51,756 bases of DNA from Desulfoscipio geothermicus DSM 3669 (GCF_900115975.1 NZ_FOYM01000029.1:1-51756), one strand, 5' to 3'; positions 19,653-28,755 are shown, counted from the stretch's first letter. Made by a program: numbers and translations. The notes: generated by a model not told the origin, from the sequence alone.

Positions 19653-20171
19653 CTAATCCTGTTGTTGCTTGGGTGCCAAAATCATAATCATATTTTTGCC
19701 CTCAAGTTTGGGCTGTCTTTCCACGTTGGCCAGGTCAGCCACTTTTTCGGCCAGCCTGACTAAAAGCTTTTTGCCCAGATCAGGGTGCACTATCTGCCGG
19801 CCCCGGAACATGATGGTAGCTTTTACCTTGTTGCCGTCCTTGAGAAAACGGACAGCGTTTTTGGCCTTGACTTCAAAATCATGGTCCTCGATGTTGGGTC
19901 TCAGTTTAACTTCCTTTATACTGATGACTTTCTGGTTCTTCCTGGCTTCTTTCTCGCGCTTGCTTTGCTCATACCTGTATTTGCCGTAATCCATTATCCG
20001 GCATACCGGCGGCCTGGCCTGGGGGGCCACTTCCACCAGGTCCAGTTCCCGTTGTTCCGCCAAACGCAAGGCTTCGCGTACGGGAATCACTCCCAGTTGA
20101 TTACCGTCAACGTCTATAACCCTGACTTCTTTAACCCGGATTTGCTCATTAATCCGATGGTCCCTGGTAAT
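19653..20171 (-). CDS. infC: Translation initiation factor IF-3
   Basis: IF-3 binds the 30S subunit and checks start codon and initiator tRNA. Read from the first in-frame ATG (20090) the protein is only 145 residues and lacks the conserved N-terminus. Extending to an ATT at 20169-20171 gives 172 residues beginning [19 protein letters not shown], the usual IF-3 start. GGAGGTG lies about 9 bases upstream of that ATT. An AUU start is the well-known autoregulatory feature of infC, since IF-3 itself rejects it. The frame continues without a stop between 20171 and 20090. Confidence 0.93.
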   Translation of the reverse strand: MTRDHRINEQIRVKEVRVIDVDGNQLGVIPVREALRLAEQRELDLVEVAPQARPPVCRIMDYGKYRYEQSKREKEARKNQKVISIKEVKLRPNIEDHDFEVKAKNAVRFLKDGNKVKATIMFRGRQIVHPDLGKKLLVRLAEKVADLANVERQPKLEGKNMIMILAPKQQQD

Positions 20172-20379
20172 TGTGTTTCACCTCCAAAAAAAATAAAAAA
20201 ACGGGCAGTCCACCCGCTATAAAACCAAATGTAATCCACAATAAATTTAATTTATCGTAGAACTTATCAATGACCCTTGGACAGTCCAATTGACGTCGTA
20301 AGGTGAGAAGCGAGTGGCTTCTACTTGGGTATAGTATACAATTCTAAGTCATTATAACACCACAGCCCGGGGCCGTCAA
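20172..20379 (-). promoter_or_regulatory. infC operon promoter and L20-leader-type attenuator
   Basis: TTGACG (20374-20379), a 17-base spacer and TATAAT (20351-20356) form a strong promoter on the minus strand. The leader of about 170 bases includes an AGAAGC...GCTTCT hairpin (about 20298-20322). It ends in CGGG/CCCG (20202-20216) followed by a T-rich run, just ahead of the infC ribosome-binding site. This layout matches the Rfam L20 leader of Firmicutes, where L20 favours termination; the assignment is by position and layout, not by alignment. Confidence 0.75.
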
Positions 20380-20398
20380 CTATTTCCGGAAAAGCATA

Positions 20399-22306
20399 CT
20401 AAATCGCCTTCTCCTTAATCTCCTTCTCCAGGTACGCCATAAACTCATCCAGCACGATCGCGCCCAGGTCACCCTTGCTGCGGTGGCGCACCGCCACGGC
20501 ACCGGCCTCGGCTTCCCGGTCGCCCACCACCAGCATATAGGGAATCTTCTGCGCCTGGGCTTCCCTGATCTTGTAATTCACCTTTTCGTTACGGGCGTCC
20601 AGTTCCACCCGGATATCCTTTTCCGCCAGCCTGTCAACCACTTTGTGCGCGTATTCCAGGTGCCGGTCAGTGATGGGCAGCACCTTCACCTGCACCGGGG
20701 CCAGCCAGGTGGGGAAGGCTCCGGCAAAGTGCTCGGTTAATATGCCGATAAACCGCTCGATACTGCCGAATACCACGCGGTGAATCATCACCGGGCGGTG
20801 TTTCTGGCCGTCCTCGCCCACATAAGTCAAATCAAATTTCTCCGGCATTTGGAAATCCAGCTGGATGGTGCCGCACTGCCAGGTTCTACCAAGGCAGTCT
20901 TCCAGGTGAAAGTCAATTTTGGGCCCGTAAAAAGCGCCATCTCCTTCATTTACCTTGTAGGGCAGGCCACGGGTTTCCAGAGCCTCCCGCAGGGCATCCG
21001 TGGCCAGTTCCCAGATTTCGTCCGAGCCCATGGCCTTTTCCGGCCTGGTGGACAGCTCCACGTGGTAGTCAAAACCAAATACCCGGTAGAAATCGTTTAC
21101 CAGATCAATAACCCCGAGAATCTCATCCTTCACCTGGGATGGCAGCATGAAGATGTGCGCATCGTCCTGGGTGAAGCAGCGCACGCGCATCAACCCGTGC
21201 AGCACACCGGATAGTTCGTGCCGGTGCACCAGGCCCAACTCCGCCATGCGAATGGGCAATTCGCGATAACTGTGCAACCGGCTCTTGTATACCAGCATAC
21301 TGCCGGGACAGTTCATGGGCTTAATGGCGTAATCACCTTCATCAATCTTGGTAAAGTACATATTTTCCCGGTAATGGTCCCAGTGGCCGCTTTGCTCCCA
21401 CAGCGCGCGGCTGAGGATTACCGGGGTGCGTATTTCATCATAACCCCGCCGCTTGTGCTCTTCGTGCCAGAATTTTTCCAGCTCGTTACGCAGTATCATC
21501 CCTTTGGGGTGGAAGAAGGGGAACCCGGGTCCTTCCTCTTGAATGCTGAACAGGTCCAGTTCCGCGCCCAGTTTGCGGTGGTCCCGGCGCCTGGCTTCTT
21601 CCAGTCGGTGCAGGTGCTCCTCCAACAGCGATTTTTTGGGGAACGCGGTGCCGTAAATGCGCTGCAGCATTTTGTTGCGCTCGTCTCCCCGCCAGTACGC
21701 CCCGGCCACGTTGAGCAGTTTCACTGCCTTGAGCCGGCCCGTGGACGGCACGTGCGGACCGGCACACAGGTCCTCGAAATCGCCCTGCCGGTAGCAAGAT
21801 ATGGCCGAGTCCTCCGGAAGGTCGTTAATTAACTCAATTTTATAATGTTCCCCTCTTTCGTTGAACTTTTGCAGCGCTTCTTCCCGGGACAGTTCCACCC
21901 GGCTGAATGGCAGGTCTTGCTTGATTATTTTGTTCATTTCCGCCTCAATTTTTTCCAGCTGCTCGGGTGTAAAGCTTTGCGGCGCATCAAAGTCATAATA
22001 GAAGCCATTGGCAATAGCCGGGCCGATGGCCAGCCTGCTGCCCGGGAAAAGCTTTTGCACGGCCTGGGCCATTACGTGCGCGGCGCTGTGCCGAAATACG
22101 TCCCTGCCTTCCTCACTGTCAAAGGTGAAGAACTCTACCTCGGCATCTTCGCCGAGTTTGGCGTTTAAATCGGTAAGCTTGCCGTTAACCCTGGCCACCA
22201 GAACTTCCTTGGCCAGCCTGGGACTGATATCTTTGGCTATTTCCAATAGTGATGTACCTGGCTCGTACCGTCGCACCGAACCATCCTTCAAGGTAACATT
22301 GATCAT
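20399..22306 (-). CDS. thrS: Threonine--tRNA ligase
   Basis: Full-length 635-residue ThrRS: TGS domain (1-60), editing domain with HSAAHVMAQA (about 74-83) and the later Cys/His residues (HYKIEL, CAGPHV), the class II catalytic core with the zinc Cys in MNCPGSM and motif 2 and 3 regions (LVHRHELSGVLHGLMRVRCFTQDDAH, PVMIHRVVFGSIERF), and the anticodon-binding domain (about 535-635). It is preceded by a Thr T-box. Confidence 0.97.
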   Translation of the reverse strand: MINVTLKDGSVRRYEPGTSLLEIAKDISPRLAKEVLVARVNGKLTDLNAKLGEDAEVEFFTFDSEEGRDVFRHSAAHVMAQAVQKLFPGSRLAIGPAIANGFYYDFDAPQSFTPEQLEKIEAEMNKIIKQDLPFSRVELSREEALQKFNERGEHYKIELINDLPEDSAISCYRQGDFEDLCAGPHVPSTGRLKAVKLLNVAGAYWRGDERNKMLQRIYGTAFPKKSLLEEHLHRLEEARRRDHRKLGAELDLFSIQEEGPGFPFFHPKGMILRNELEKFWHEEHKRRGYDEIRTPVILSRALWEQSGHWDHYRENMYFTKIDEGDYAIKPMNCPGSMLVYKSRLHSYRELPIRMAELGLVHRHELSGVLHGLMRVRCFTQDDAHIFMLPSQVKDEILGVIDLVNDFYRVFGFDYHVELSTRPEKAMGSDEIWELATDALREALETRGLPYKVNEGDGAFYGPKIDFHLEDCLGRTWQCGTIQLDFQMPEKFDLTYVGEDGQKHRPVMIHRVVFGSIERFIGILTEHFAGAFPTWLAPVQVKVLPITDRHLEYAHKVVDRLAEKDIRVELDARNEKVNYKIREAQAQKIPYMLVVGDREAEAGAVAVRHRSKGDLGAIVLDEFMAYLEKEIKEKAI

Positions 22307-22329
22307 TTCCCAAACCCCTTTCTAAAAAT

Positions 22330-22620
22330 TAAAAACCCCCGGCATTGCGCCAGGGGCGAGATATTCTATCCCACGGTTCCACCCTGTTTAAGCCCAATAA
22401 TCAGGGCTTCTCTCATAGCGGGTAACGGTGCCGGCCGGCCGTGCCTACTTCCATTTCAACACAGCAGTTCAAAGGTGGTCTTCAGTTCTCCCGCAAACAA
22501 AGGCGCTTTCAGCCGCCGGCGCCTTCTCTCTGTGAACCGGCAAGAACCTACTATCCTCATCATTACCATTTGCACATGTATTTCAAAAGTTATTATATTT
22601 AACCGGCCCGCAATTGTCAA
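22330..22620 (-). promoter_or_regulatory. T-box riboswitch, Thr-specific, with promoter, controlling thrS
   Basis: Promoter TTGACA (22615-22620), 17-base spacer, TATAAT (22592-22597). Stem I carries GATAGTAGG and CAGAGAG elements. The T-box GGGTGGAACCGTGG lies at 22371-22385. The terminator is CCCCTGGC/GCCGGGGG (22336-22356) with a T run. The specifier position after CTGAAG reads ACC (22477-22479), a Thr codon, in agreement with the gene. The promoter overlaps the region just after the ytxC stop. Confidence 0.93.
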
Positions 22621-22633
22621 CATAAGACAATAT

Positions 22634-23497
22634 TCAGTTGTTATTGCTACTGCATAAGGCGCAGCCTTCACACCGGGAAACCCGCCCGGCGAATACCTTG
22701 CTGATGGTGTCCATGGTCCCCGCAGGTATTTTACCGCTACCCGGGTGAATTTTAATATGGCCGGGAGCAATGGTAATTAATGCACTGATCAGTAAATCTT
22801 CGTAATTTATCTCATTATCGGTAAGATCCATCATGAAATCATGCAGGTAGTCGCTGTTAATGACCTCGCCCTTTTCATCGTATAGCTTGAAAACACCGTC
22901 GCAGCATAAAACAACATTGATCAAATCCACCCGGGGTTCCTGTATCTCCACAAAATACCTTAATAGCTGGATAAATTCATTATATTCCCGCTCGCTTAAA
23001 AAATCGTCAACGGCCTCATCGGCCACATCATATAGCGAATTAACATATTCCTTGAGCCTGAAACGGATAAAGCCGTCAATAACAATGTCACTATTGGAAG
23101 TAAGATATTCGGTCAGCCTGTTCAGTATCCACAGCTTATTTTTTTCCTTTTTTTGGACATTAAAATTTAATTTTTGCTGGGCATGCTTATAAATAGTGCA
23201 TTTTTCATCATCGTCAAAATAATAATAATGCGTTCTAATGATATCCCTGAGCAGCTTATCTTCCCACTCACTTATTATCAGGTTCGTTATCACGCCGGCT
23301 ATTTGCTGCTTGAACACCGGTTCCACCTGGCCTGTGCCGGAAATGCAGCAGGCCAAAAAAGTGAGCCCGCCCCCCGCCGGGCTTTCTTCCAGACGAACGG
23401 CTGCTCCTTTATTTTTTAACGCCCAGAGTTCCCGGCACAGATTATCTTTCAGCAGATCCTTCCGGTATGCGGTGCCGATGGATATGCACTGCGCCAT
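22634..23497 (-). CDS. ytxC: Sporulation protein YtxC
   Basis: A 287-residue protein of the YtxC family, which is limited to endospore formers and often sits by thrS, as here; its biochemical role is unknown. Visible features: a central helical acidic region (YYFDDDEKCTIYKHAQQKLNF) and the conserved FIRFRLKEYV segment. The C-terminal CEGCALCSSNNN has three Cys in a short tail, which could bind metal. ATG at 23495-23497 is preceded by AAGGGAG at a good distance; an earlier in-frame start would add 9 residues. Confidence 0.85.
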   Translation of the reverse strand: MAQCISIGTAYRKDLLKDNLCRELWALKNKGAAVRLEESPAGGGLTFLACCISGTGQVEPVFKQQIAGVITNLIISEWEDKLLRDIIRTHYYYFDDDEKCTIYKHAQQKLNFNVQKKEKNKLWILNRLTEYLTSNSDIVIDGFIRFRLKEYVNSLYDVADEAVDDFLSEREYNEFIQLLRYFVEIQEPRVDLINVVLCCDGVFKLYDEKGEVINSDYLHDFMMDLTDNEINYEDLLISALITIAPGHIKIHPGSGKIPAGTMDTISKVFAGRVSRCEGCALCSSNNN

Positions 23498-23702
23498 TAC
23501 GAGCTCACTCCCTTTATGTAACATTATATGTGCGGCTGAAAAACGATATACGGCAACCTGTTTGTGCTACAAGTATGGTCAAAAAACAACGTGAACATGC
23601 CCGGTAATTTAATAATCGCCAGCCAAGGGGCGGCGTTTATGAGAGAACATGATATTCTGTCCCGAAAAAGACAATTTGCCTGTCCTCACCCTGACATTGG
23701 AA

Positions 23703-23732
23703 TTGGCAATTATCTGTTATTTTTTTGATAAT
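23703..23732 (+). promoter_or_regulatory. Candidate promoter of the molybdoenzyme operon
   Basis: TTGGCA (23703-23708), an 18-base spacer rich in T, and GATAAT (23727-23732), each one base from consensus. It lies 60 bases ahead of the operon start. Confidence 0.5.
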
Positions 23733-23791
23733 GGTTGATTATAAACGAGATAACAGCCGGTTATACACAAGGGGGGGGAGGAAGACAGCCC

Positions 23792-25876
23792 ATGCAGGAT
23801 GTATTCAGTATTTGTTTGATGTGTACGGTAAGATGTCCAATTAAAGTTATGGTAGAAAATGATGATGTGAAACTGATAGAAGGCAATCCCCACGCTCCGG
23901 GGATTGAAGGCAGCATCTGCCCCAAAGGGGCCGCCGGAGTAAGCCTTTTAAACGATAACCAAAGGCTTGAGAAACCCTTGCTACGCACAGGTCCACGGGG
24001 CTCCGGACAATGGCGCGAGGTCACCTGGGAGGAAGCGCTGGACTACGTAGCTGAAAAACTACAAGAGATCAAAGACAATTACGGGGCCCGCGCCATAGCC
24101 CTAACGGAAAGGGCGCACCTCAACTCGCATATCAGCAAAACTTTCATGCGCGCCATCGGGTCCCCGAACTATTTCACCCATGATGCCTGCTGCAAGGGAT
24201 CGTTGAATACGGCCTTCCGGTCCTTGACCGGCTATACCGATGCCGGCGTGGGAGTGGACCTGGCCAGGACCAAACACGTGATTTTATACGGGCGCAATTA
24301 CTTTGAATCCTTTGAATTGAAAGCGGTTAAACAACTGACTAAAGCCATGGAGAAAGGCGCCAGGCTCACTTACATTGACCCCAGGATAACCGTTACCGCC
24401 ACAAAAGCTGATAAATATTTAATGATCCGGCCCGGTACCGACCTAGCCCTGAACTATGCGCTGATGCATGTAATCATCAAGGAAGGTCTTTACGATAAGG
24501 AGTATGTCAGCCGATGGGTAATTGGTTTCGAGGCACTGAAAGATTTTGTGCAGCCCTACACCCCACAGTGGGCGGAACAGGAAACCGGCATCCCGGCCCG
24601 GGAAATTGTGTCGCTGGCCCGCGCGGCCGGCACGGCCAAACCCGCGGTAATCTTTCATTATGGCTACCGCTCGGCCCATTACACAAACGAAATTTATGTC
24701 AGAAGATCAATTATCATGTTAAACGCCCTGATGGGCAGCATCGAAGCCCCCGGCGGGATATTTTTCAAAAAGGGAGCCAAAGATGCCGGCAAATTGCCGC
24801 TGCGCAAATTAACCGACCAGCAATTGCCTCCGGTAAACGAAGCAAGGTGCGACGGAGCGGGGACACCTCAACTGCCCACCCCCGACCCGGCGAACGGCGT
24901 GGTACAGTTGCTTCCGAAAGTCATTCTGGAGGAAGACCCTTACCCCGTCAAGGGTTTGATCGTCTGGCGGCACGATCCGCTGCTCTCCATTCCTGACTAC
25001 GAATATACCAAGCGAGCCTTCAACAACCTGGACTTTATCGTCGCCATTGACATCAACTTCAGCGAAACGGCCTGGCAGGCCGACGTTATCTTACCTGAAT
25101 CCATCTACCTGGAAAGAGGGGATTCCATCCAAGAGGTCAATGGTTTAAAGCCCGCCCTGTTTATGCGAAAACCGGCGGTTTCGCCCCGCCATGACACCAA
25201 ACCGGGCTGGGAAATTATCAAGAAACTGGCGGAAAGACTGGGTATCGGGCAGTTTTTCCCATACAATTCCCTGGAGGACCTGTGGGCTTACCAGCTGGAG
25301 GGCACCGGCATTACCGTGGAGGATTTTGCGACCACGGGATTTGTAACTCTGACCGAGGAACCCATTTTATGGGAGCGTAGAAACGGCCTTAAATTTAAAA
25401 CACCGTCCGGTAAAATTGAATTTATATCCAGCCTGCTGGAGGAAAGCGGTTTCCCTTCTTTACCCGTATATGAGCCGGTCAACCCCCCGGCGGAGGGCCA
25501 TTTCCGCCTGATGATCGGGAGAAACATCGCCCATACGCATGTTTCCACGCAGAATAACCCTTTGTTAAATGAATTGATGCCTGAAAACCTGCTGTGGATC
25601 AACTCCCGGGCGGCGGAAAAATTAAACATTCAAAACGGCCAAACGGTGGAAGTCATTTCTTCCCGTGGGAAAGATACCATCCGGGCCTTCGTGACGGACC
25701 TGATCCATCCCGAGGCGGTGTTTATGGTCCACGGTTTCGGCCGCCGGGTGCCCGCCCAAACCAGGTGTTTCAGCAAGGGTGCCAGCGATACCCTGTTGCA
25801 AGAAAACATCAGCGACATGATCGGGGGTAGTCCGGCCCTGCAGCATGTATATGTCACCGTCCGGCCAGTTAATTAA
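23792..25876 (+). CDS. Molybdopterin-dependent oxidoreductase (DMSO reductase superfamily), catalytic subunit
   Basis: A 694-residue Mo/W-bis-PGD enzyme. The N-terminal 4Fe-4S motif uses Cys8, Cys11, Cys15 and Cys43 (C-x2-C-x3-C-x27-C). The metal-ligand region reads HDACCKGS with adjacent Cys133-Cys134; a Cys ligand places it near thiosulfate/polysulfide-reductase-like enzymes. The C-terminal dinucleotide-binding domain (about 575-694) is present. No Tat or other signal peptide precedes the first Cys, so it should be cytoplasmic. The ATG at 23792 has GGAGG 10 bases upstream; a TTG at 23735 without such a site is rejected. The following genes supply an electron-transfer chain. Substrate unknown. 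Confidence 0.9.
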   Translation: MQDVFSICLMCTVRCPIKVMVENDDVKLIEGNPHAPGIEGSICPKGAAGVSLLNDNQRLEKPLLRTGPRGSGQWREVTWEEALDYVAEKLQEIKDNYGARAIALTERAHLNSHISKTFMRAIGSPNYFTHDACCKGSLNTAFRSLTGYTDAGVGVDLARTKHVILYGRNYFESFELKAVKQLTKAMEKGARLTYIDPRITVTATKADKYLMIRPGTDLALNYALMHVIIKEGLYDKEYVSRWVIGFEALKDFVQPYTPQWAEQETGIPAREIVSLARAAGTAKPAVIFHYGYRSAHYTNEIYVRRSIIMLNALMGSIEAPGGIFFKKGAKDAGKLPLRKLTDQQLPPVNEARCDGAGTPQLPTPDPANGVVQLLPKVILEEDPYPVKGLIVWRHDPLLSIPDYEYTKRAFNNLDFIVAIDINFSETAWQADVILPESIYLERGDSIQEVNGLKPALFMRKPAVSPRHDTKPGWEIIKKLAERLGIGQFFPYNSLEDLWAYQLEGTGITVEDFATTGFVTLTEEPILWERRNGLKFKTPSGKIEFISSLLEESGFPSLPVYEPVNPPAEGHFRLMIGRNIAHTHVSTQNNPLLNELMPENLLWINSRAAEKLNIQNGQTVEVISSRGKDTIRAFVTDLIHPEAVFMVHGFGRRVPAQTRCFSKGASDTLLQENISDMIGGSPALQHVYVTVRPVN

Positions 25877-25945
25877 TTTTGGGGTTATTACCTAATTTAC
25901 CAACAGTTGACCGAAATTCGGAACTTTTTCAGGGAGGCTGTATAA

Positions 25946-26470
25946 ATGAGCATTTATGCCCTTTTCCAGGATGAGAAAAAATGTATCTCCTGCCGCAGTT
26001 GCCAAGTCCAGTGTAAAATCAACAAAGGTTTGGGCACAGGCCCCAAACCCAGCCAAATAATTGACGTGGGACCGGTAAAAACAGACGGCACGCCCAAAGC
26101 AAGCTACATTTTCATTTCCTGTTTCCACTGTGCGGACCCCTGGTGCGTGCCCGCATGCCCCAACGGCGCCATCCAACAGCGAGCCGAAGACGGCGTGGTA
26201 TATATTGATCACAGCCGCTGCGCCGGCTGTAAGAGCTGCATTATAGCTTGTCCCTGGAGCGCGCCCCAGTGGGATGCCCAAAGGGGAAAAGCGGTAAAAT
26301 GCGATTTCTGCATGGATCGCATTGACGCCGGAATGAAGCCGGCCTGCGCTACCGCCTGTCCCACCGGCTCTTTAAGCTTCGGCCTGGCAGAAAACGTACC
26401 GGAAACTAAACGCGTCCGGTATGCGCATGACCTGGTTGCCAACCAAAACCGCCGTAAGGAAGTGTCTTAA
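25946..26470 (+). CDS. Four-cluster 4Fe-4S electron-transfer subunit (DmsB/PhsB type)
   Basis: A 174-residue ferredoxin-like protein with the four Cys groups of the DmsB/PhsB/HybA family: CISCRSCQVQC (13-23), CFHCADPWCVPAC, CAGCKSCIIAC and CDFCMDRIDAG...CATAC. It should pass electrons between the molybdoenzyme and a partner. In respiratory enzymes that partner is a membrane anchor; none is encoded here, and the next gene is a soluble flavoprotein instead. AGGGAGG precedes the ATG. The stop overlaps the next ATG (TAATG). Confidence 0.92.
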   Translation: MSIYALFQDEKKCISCRSCQVQCKINKGLGTGPKPSQIIDVGPVKTDGTPKASYIFISCFHCADPWCVPACPNGAIQQRAEDGVVYIDHSRCAGCKSCIIACPWSAPQWDAQRGKAVKCDFCMDRIDAGMKPACATACPTGSLSFGLAENVPETKRVRYAHDLVANQNRRKEVS

Positions 26471-28653
26471 TGACTATGAAAGGTTGCCCGGTTAAACAAG
26501 CGGAATATTGGTTAAGAACATTTATTGCTGAACAAAAATATTGCAGTGTATGCCGCCGTTATTTCCATGCCATGCTGGACTACATTGCCGGGATTAGAGA
26601 AGGAAAGGCATCCCCCAGCGCGCTGGATGTCATTAACGAACTGACAGATAAAGTCAACAACTTGTGCCAGTGCGGCCGGGGCAAGGGGCTGGCCGAAAAA
26701 GTTAAAGAATATTTGCAGCAATATAAAGATGATTTTACGGTACATATCGAAAACAGGGTCTGCCCCGCCGCGGAATGCCCCCGGCTGGTTCTGGCACCAT
26801 GCCAGGCGGCCTGCCCCGCCGGCCTTGACATCCCCAACTATGTAACCCTGGTGGGCATGGGAAAATATGCGGATGCATTAAATGTAATTTTGGCTGACGT
26901 GCCCCTGCCGGGGAGCCTCGGGCGCATCTGTGAACATCCCTGCGAAAGGGCCTGCCGGAGGTCGGCAATTGACGAGCCGGTTTCCATTTGCACATTGAAA
27001 AGGGTAGCTTACGACAGGGCAATTGAAAACGGCAGCGTTACCCCTTCCCCACAAGAAAAAAGATATGGTGAAAAAATCGCCGTTATCGGAGCCGGCCCGG
27101 CCGGGCTTTCCGCCGCCTATTTCCTGGCCCGCCAGGGGTACGGTGTCACTATATTTGAAGCCATGCCCGAGCCCGGGGGGATGCTGGCTTACGGCATACC
27201 CCCCTATAGGCTCCCCCGGCAGGTGCTCCGGGATGAAATTGACAAAATAAAAGCCTTGGGAGTGGAAATTAAGCTTAACACCCCCATTGCCGGGGAAAAT
27301 GGCCTAATGAAATTAAAAGAACAGGGCTATGCCGCCGTATTCCTGGGCACGGGGGCCTGGAAAGGAACGCTGCCCGTCCCCAATCCCCGGAAGTTGGAGG
27401 GCGTGCTGGACGGCATCTCTTTCTTGACCTCAGTCAACCGGGCTTTGAACCGGAACGTCAATCTTAAAGAAGTAGACCTCAACGGCAAGCAAGTGCTGGT
27501 GGTCGGCGGCGGAAACGTGGCCATTGACGCGGCCCGCGTCTCCCTGCGCCTGGGGGCCCGGGCAGTGCGGGTCGTTTACCGGCGGACCCGGGAAGAAATG
27601 CCGGCACTGCCGGAAGAAATAATAGATGCAGAAAAAGAGGGCGTTGCTTTTGATTTTCTTGTCTCCCCCACAGCTCTGGAGGGAGCCGACAGCAGGGTTA
27701 CCCACCTGGTATGTTTGCGCAACACTTTGAGCGCGCCCGATGCCGGCGGCCGGCGCAAACCGGTACCGGTGGACGATTCAAAGTTCAAAATGGAAGCGGA
27801 TATGATTATTTTCGCCACCGGCCAGCAACCCGACCTGTCTTTTCTAACCGGAGATGACCGGGCCGCAGCAATAAGCGTCCAGAAAAACCGCATCATGGTG
27901 AACCCGGACACCATGGAAACTTCCCTGCCGGGAGTTTTTGCCGGGGGCGACGCGGTAACGGGACCTGCCTCCGCCATCAAGGCCATTGCCGCCGGGAAGC
28001 GAGCCGCCGCCGCCATCCACGCCTACTTACGGGGACAAAAGCCCTCGGCCGGCATCAAATATCCTGTAAAAAGGCCTAGCCTGCCGCCTCTGCAAACCAC
28101 TGCCAGGCAGAAATCTTCCGCCGGACAGGTTGACGTGCACAGCCTGTATGACAAGGATAAGCAGGGCACCTTCGCGGAAATCGTCCGGTGCGCCGGCGAT
28201 GAGGCCGCCTCGGCTGAAGCGGCCCGGTGCCTGCGCTGCGACATGTGTACCGCCTGTGGCAACTGCGTGAACACCTGCCAAAGCCAGGTAGGGGTCCAGG
28301 CCCTGAAATTAGGTTATGTCTGCGGCAGCGAAGAAGCTGAAACCGATTTCCATTACCCGGAAGAACGGTGCCTGGGCTGCGGCACCTGCTCCGTAAACTG
28401 CCCCACCGGCGCCATTACCCTGGAAGACAGGGACGGTTTCAGGGAGATGCGCATGTGCGGCAGCTTGATGAGCCGCCTGGAGCTGGTTTCCTGCCGGGTG
28501 TGCGAGCGGGCTTTTGCCACTGCCAAACATCTCGATTTCATAAGCGGGCAAATAAAAGACAACCTGCGCCCGGCTTATCACGGTAAAGACGTATGCCCTG
28601 ATTGCGCACGCCGGGCGTGGTCACATAACGTGTTCGGGGTCAGAATCGGCTAA
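26470..28653 (+). CDS. NAD(P)H-dependent FAD/Fe-S oxidoreductase, NuoF-CT-like/GltD-like/ferredoxin fusion
   Basis: A 727-residue multi-domain protein. Residues about 20-95 resemble the NADH_4Fe-4S C-terminal domain of NuoF, but the Cys pattern is C25-x2-C28 with C66 and C68, and the usual third Cys of the first group is missing. Residues 98-185 match the Fe-S domain found ahead of GltD-type flavoproteins. FAD-binding GAGPAG is at 207-212. NAD(P)H-binding VVGGGNVAIDAA is at 344-355, with VVYRR after it, which favours NADPH. Two ferredoxin motifs (CDMCTACGNCVNTC, CLGCGTCSVNC) and a final CRVCERAF...CPDCA pair follow. The layout recalls SfrB of Geobacter and NfnB. Likely feeds NADPH electrons to the two upstream proteins. 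Confidence 0.88.
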   Translation: MTMKGCPVKQAEYWLRTFIAEQKYCSVCRRYFHAMLDYIAGIREGKASPSALDVINELTDKVNNLCQCGRGKGLAEKVKEYLQQYKDDFTVHIENRVCPAAECPRLVLAPCQAACPAGLDIPNYVTLVGMGKYADALNVILADVPLPGSLGRICEHPCERACRRSAIDEPVSICTLKRVAYDRAIENGSVTPSPQEKRYGEKIAVIGAGPAGLSAAYFLARQGYGVTIFEAMPEPGGMLAYGIPPYRLPRQVLRDEIDKIKALGVEIKLNTPIAGENGLMKLKEQGYAAVFLGTGAWKGTLPVPNPRKLEGVLDGISFLTSVNRALNRNVNLKEVDLNGKQVLVVGGGNVAIDAARVSLRLGARAVRVVYRRTREEMPALPEEIIDAEKEGVAFDFLVSPTALEGADSRVTHLVCLRNTLSAPDAGGRRKPVPVDDSKFKMEADMIIFATGQQPDLSFLTGDDRAAAISVQKNRIMVNPDTMETSLPGVFAGGDAVTGPASAIKAIAAGKRAAAAIHAYLRGQKPSAGIKYPVKRPSLPPLQTTARQKSSAGQVDVHSLYDKDKQGTFAEIVRCAGDEAASAEAARCLRCDMCTACGNCVNTCQSQVGVQALKLGYVCGSEEAETDFHYPEERCLGCGTCSVNCPTGAITLEDRDGFREMRMCGSLMSRLELVSCRVCERAFATAKHLDFISGQIKDNLRPAYHGKDVCPDCARRAWSHNVFGVRIG

Positions 28654-28660
28654 AAAAGCA

Positions 28661-28755
28661 AAAATAGGGGACAGGCTCCGTAAAAGGGGGACAGGCACCA
28701 ATTCACAAAACGAATCGGAGCCAGTCCCCTTTTACCGGAGCCAGTCCCCTTTTTG
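28661..28755. repeat. GGGGACAGGCAC-type nested inverted repeat, copy 2
   Basis: Two tandem GGGGACAGGC half-sites (28667-28698) face two CCAGTCCCCTTTT half-sites (28720-28754), making nested complementary arms that end in A and T tracts. It has the same core as the element at 4783-4868. It sits between the convergent flavoprotein and lysR genes and could terminate both. Confidence 0.82.
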
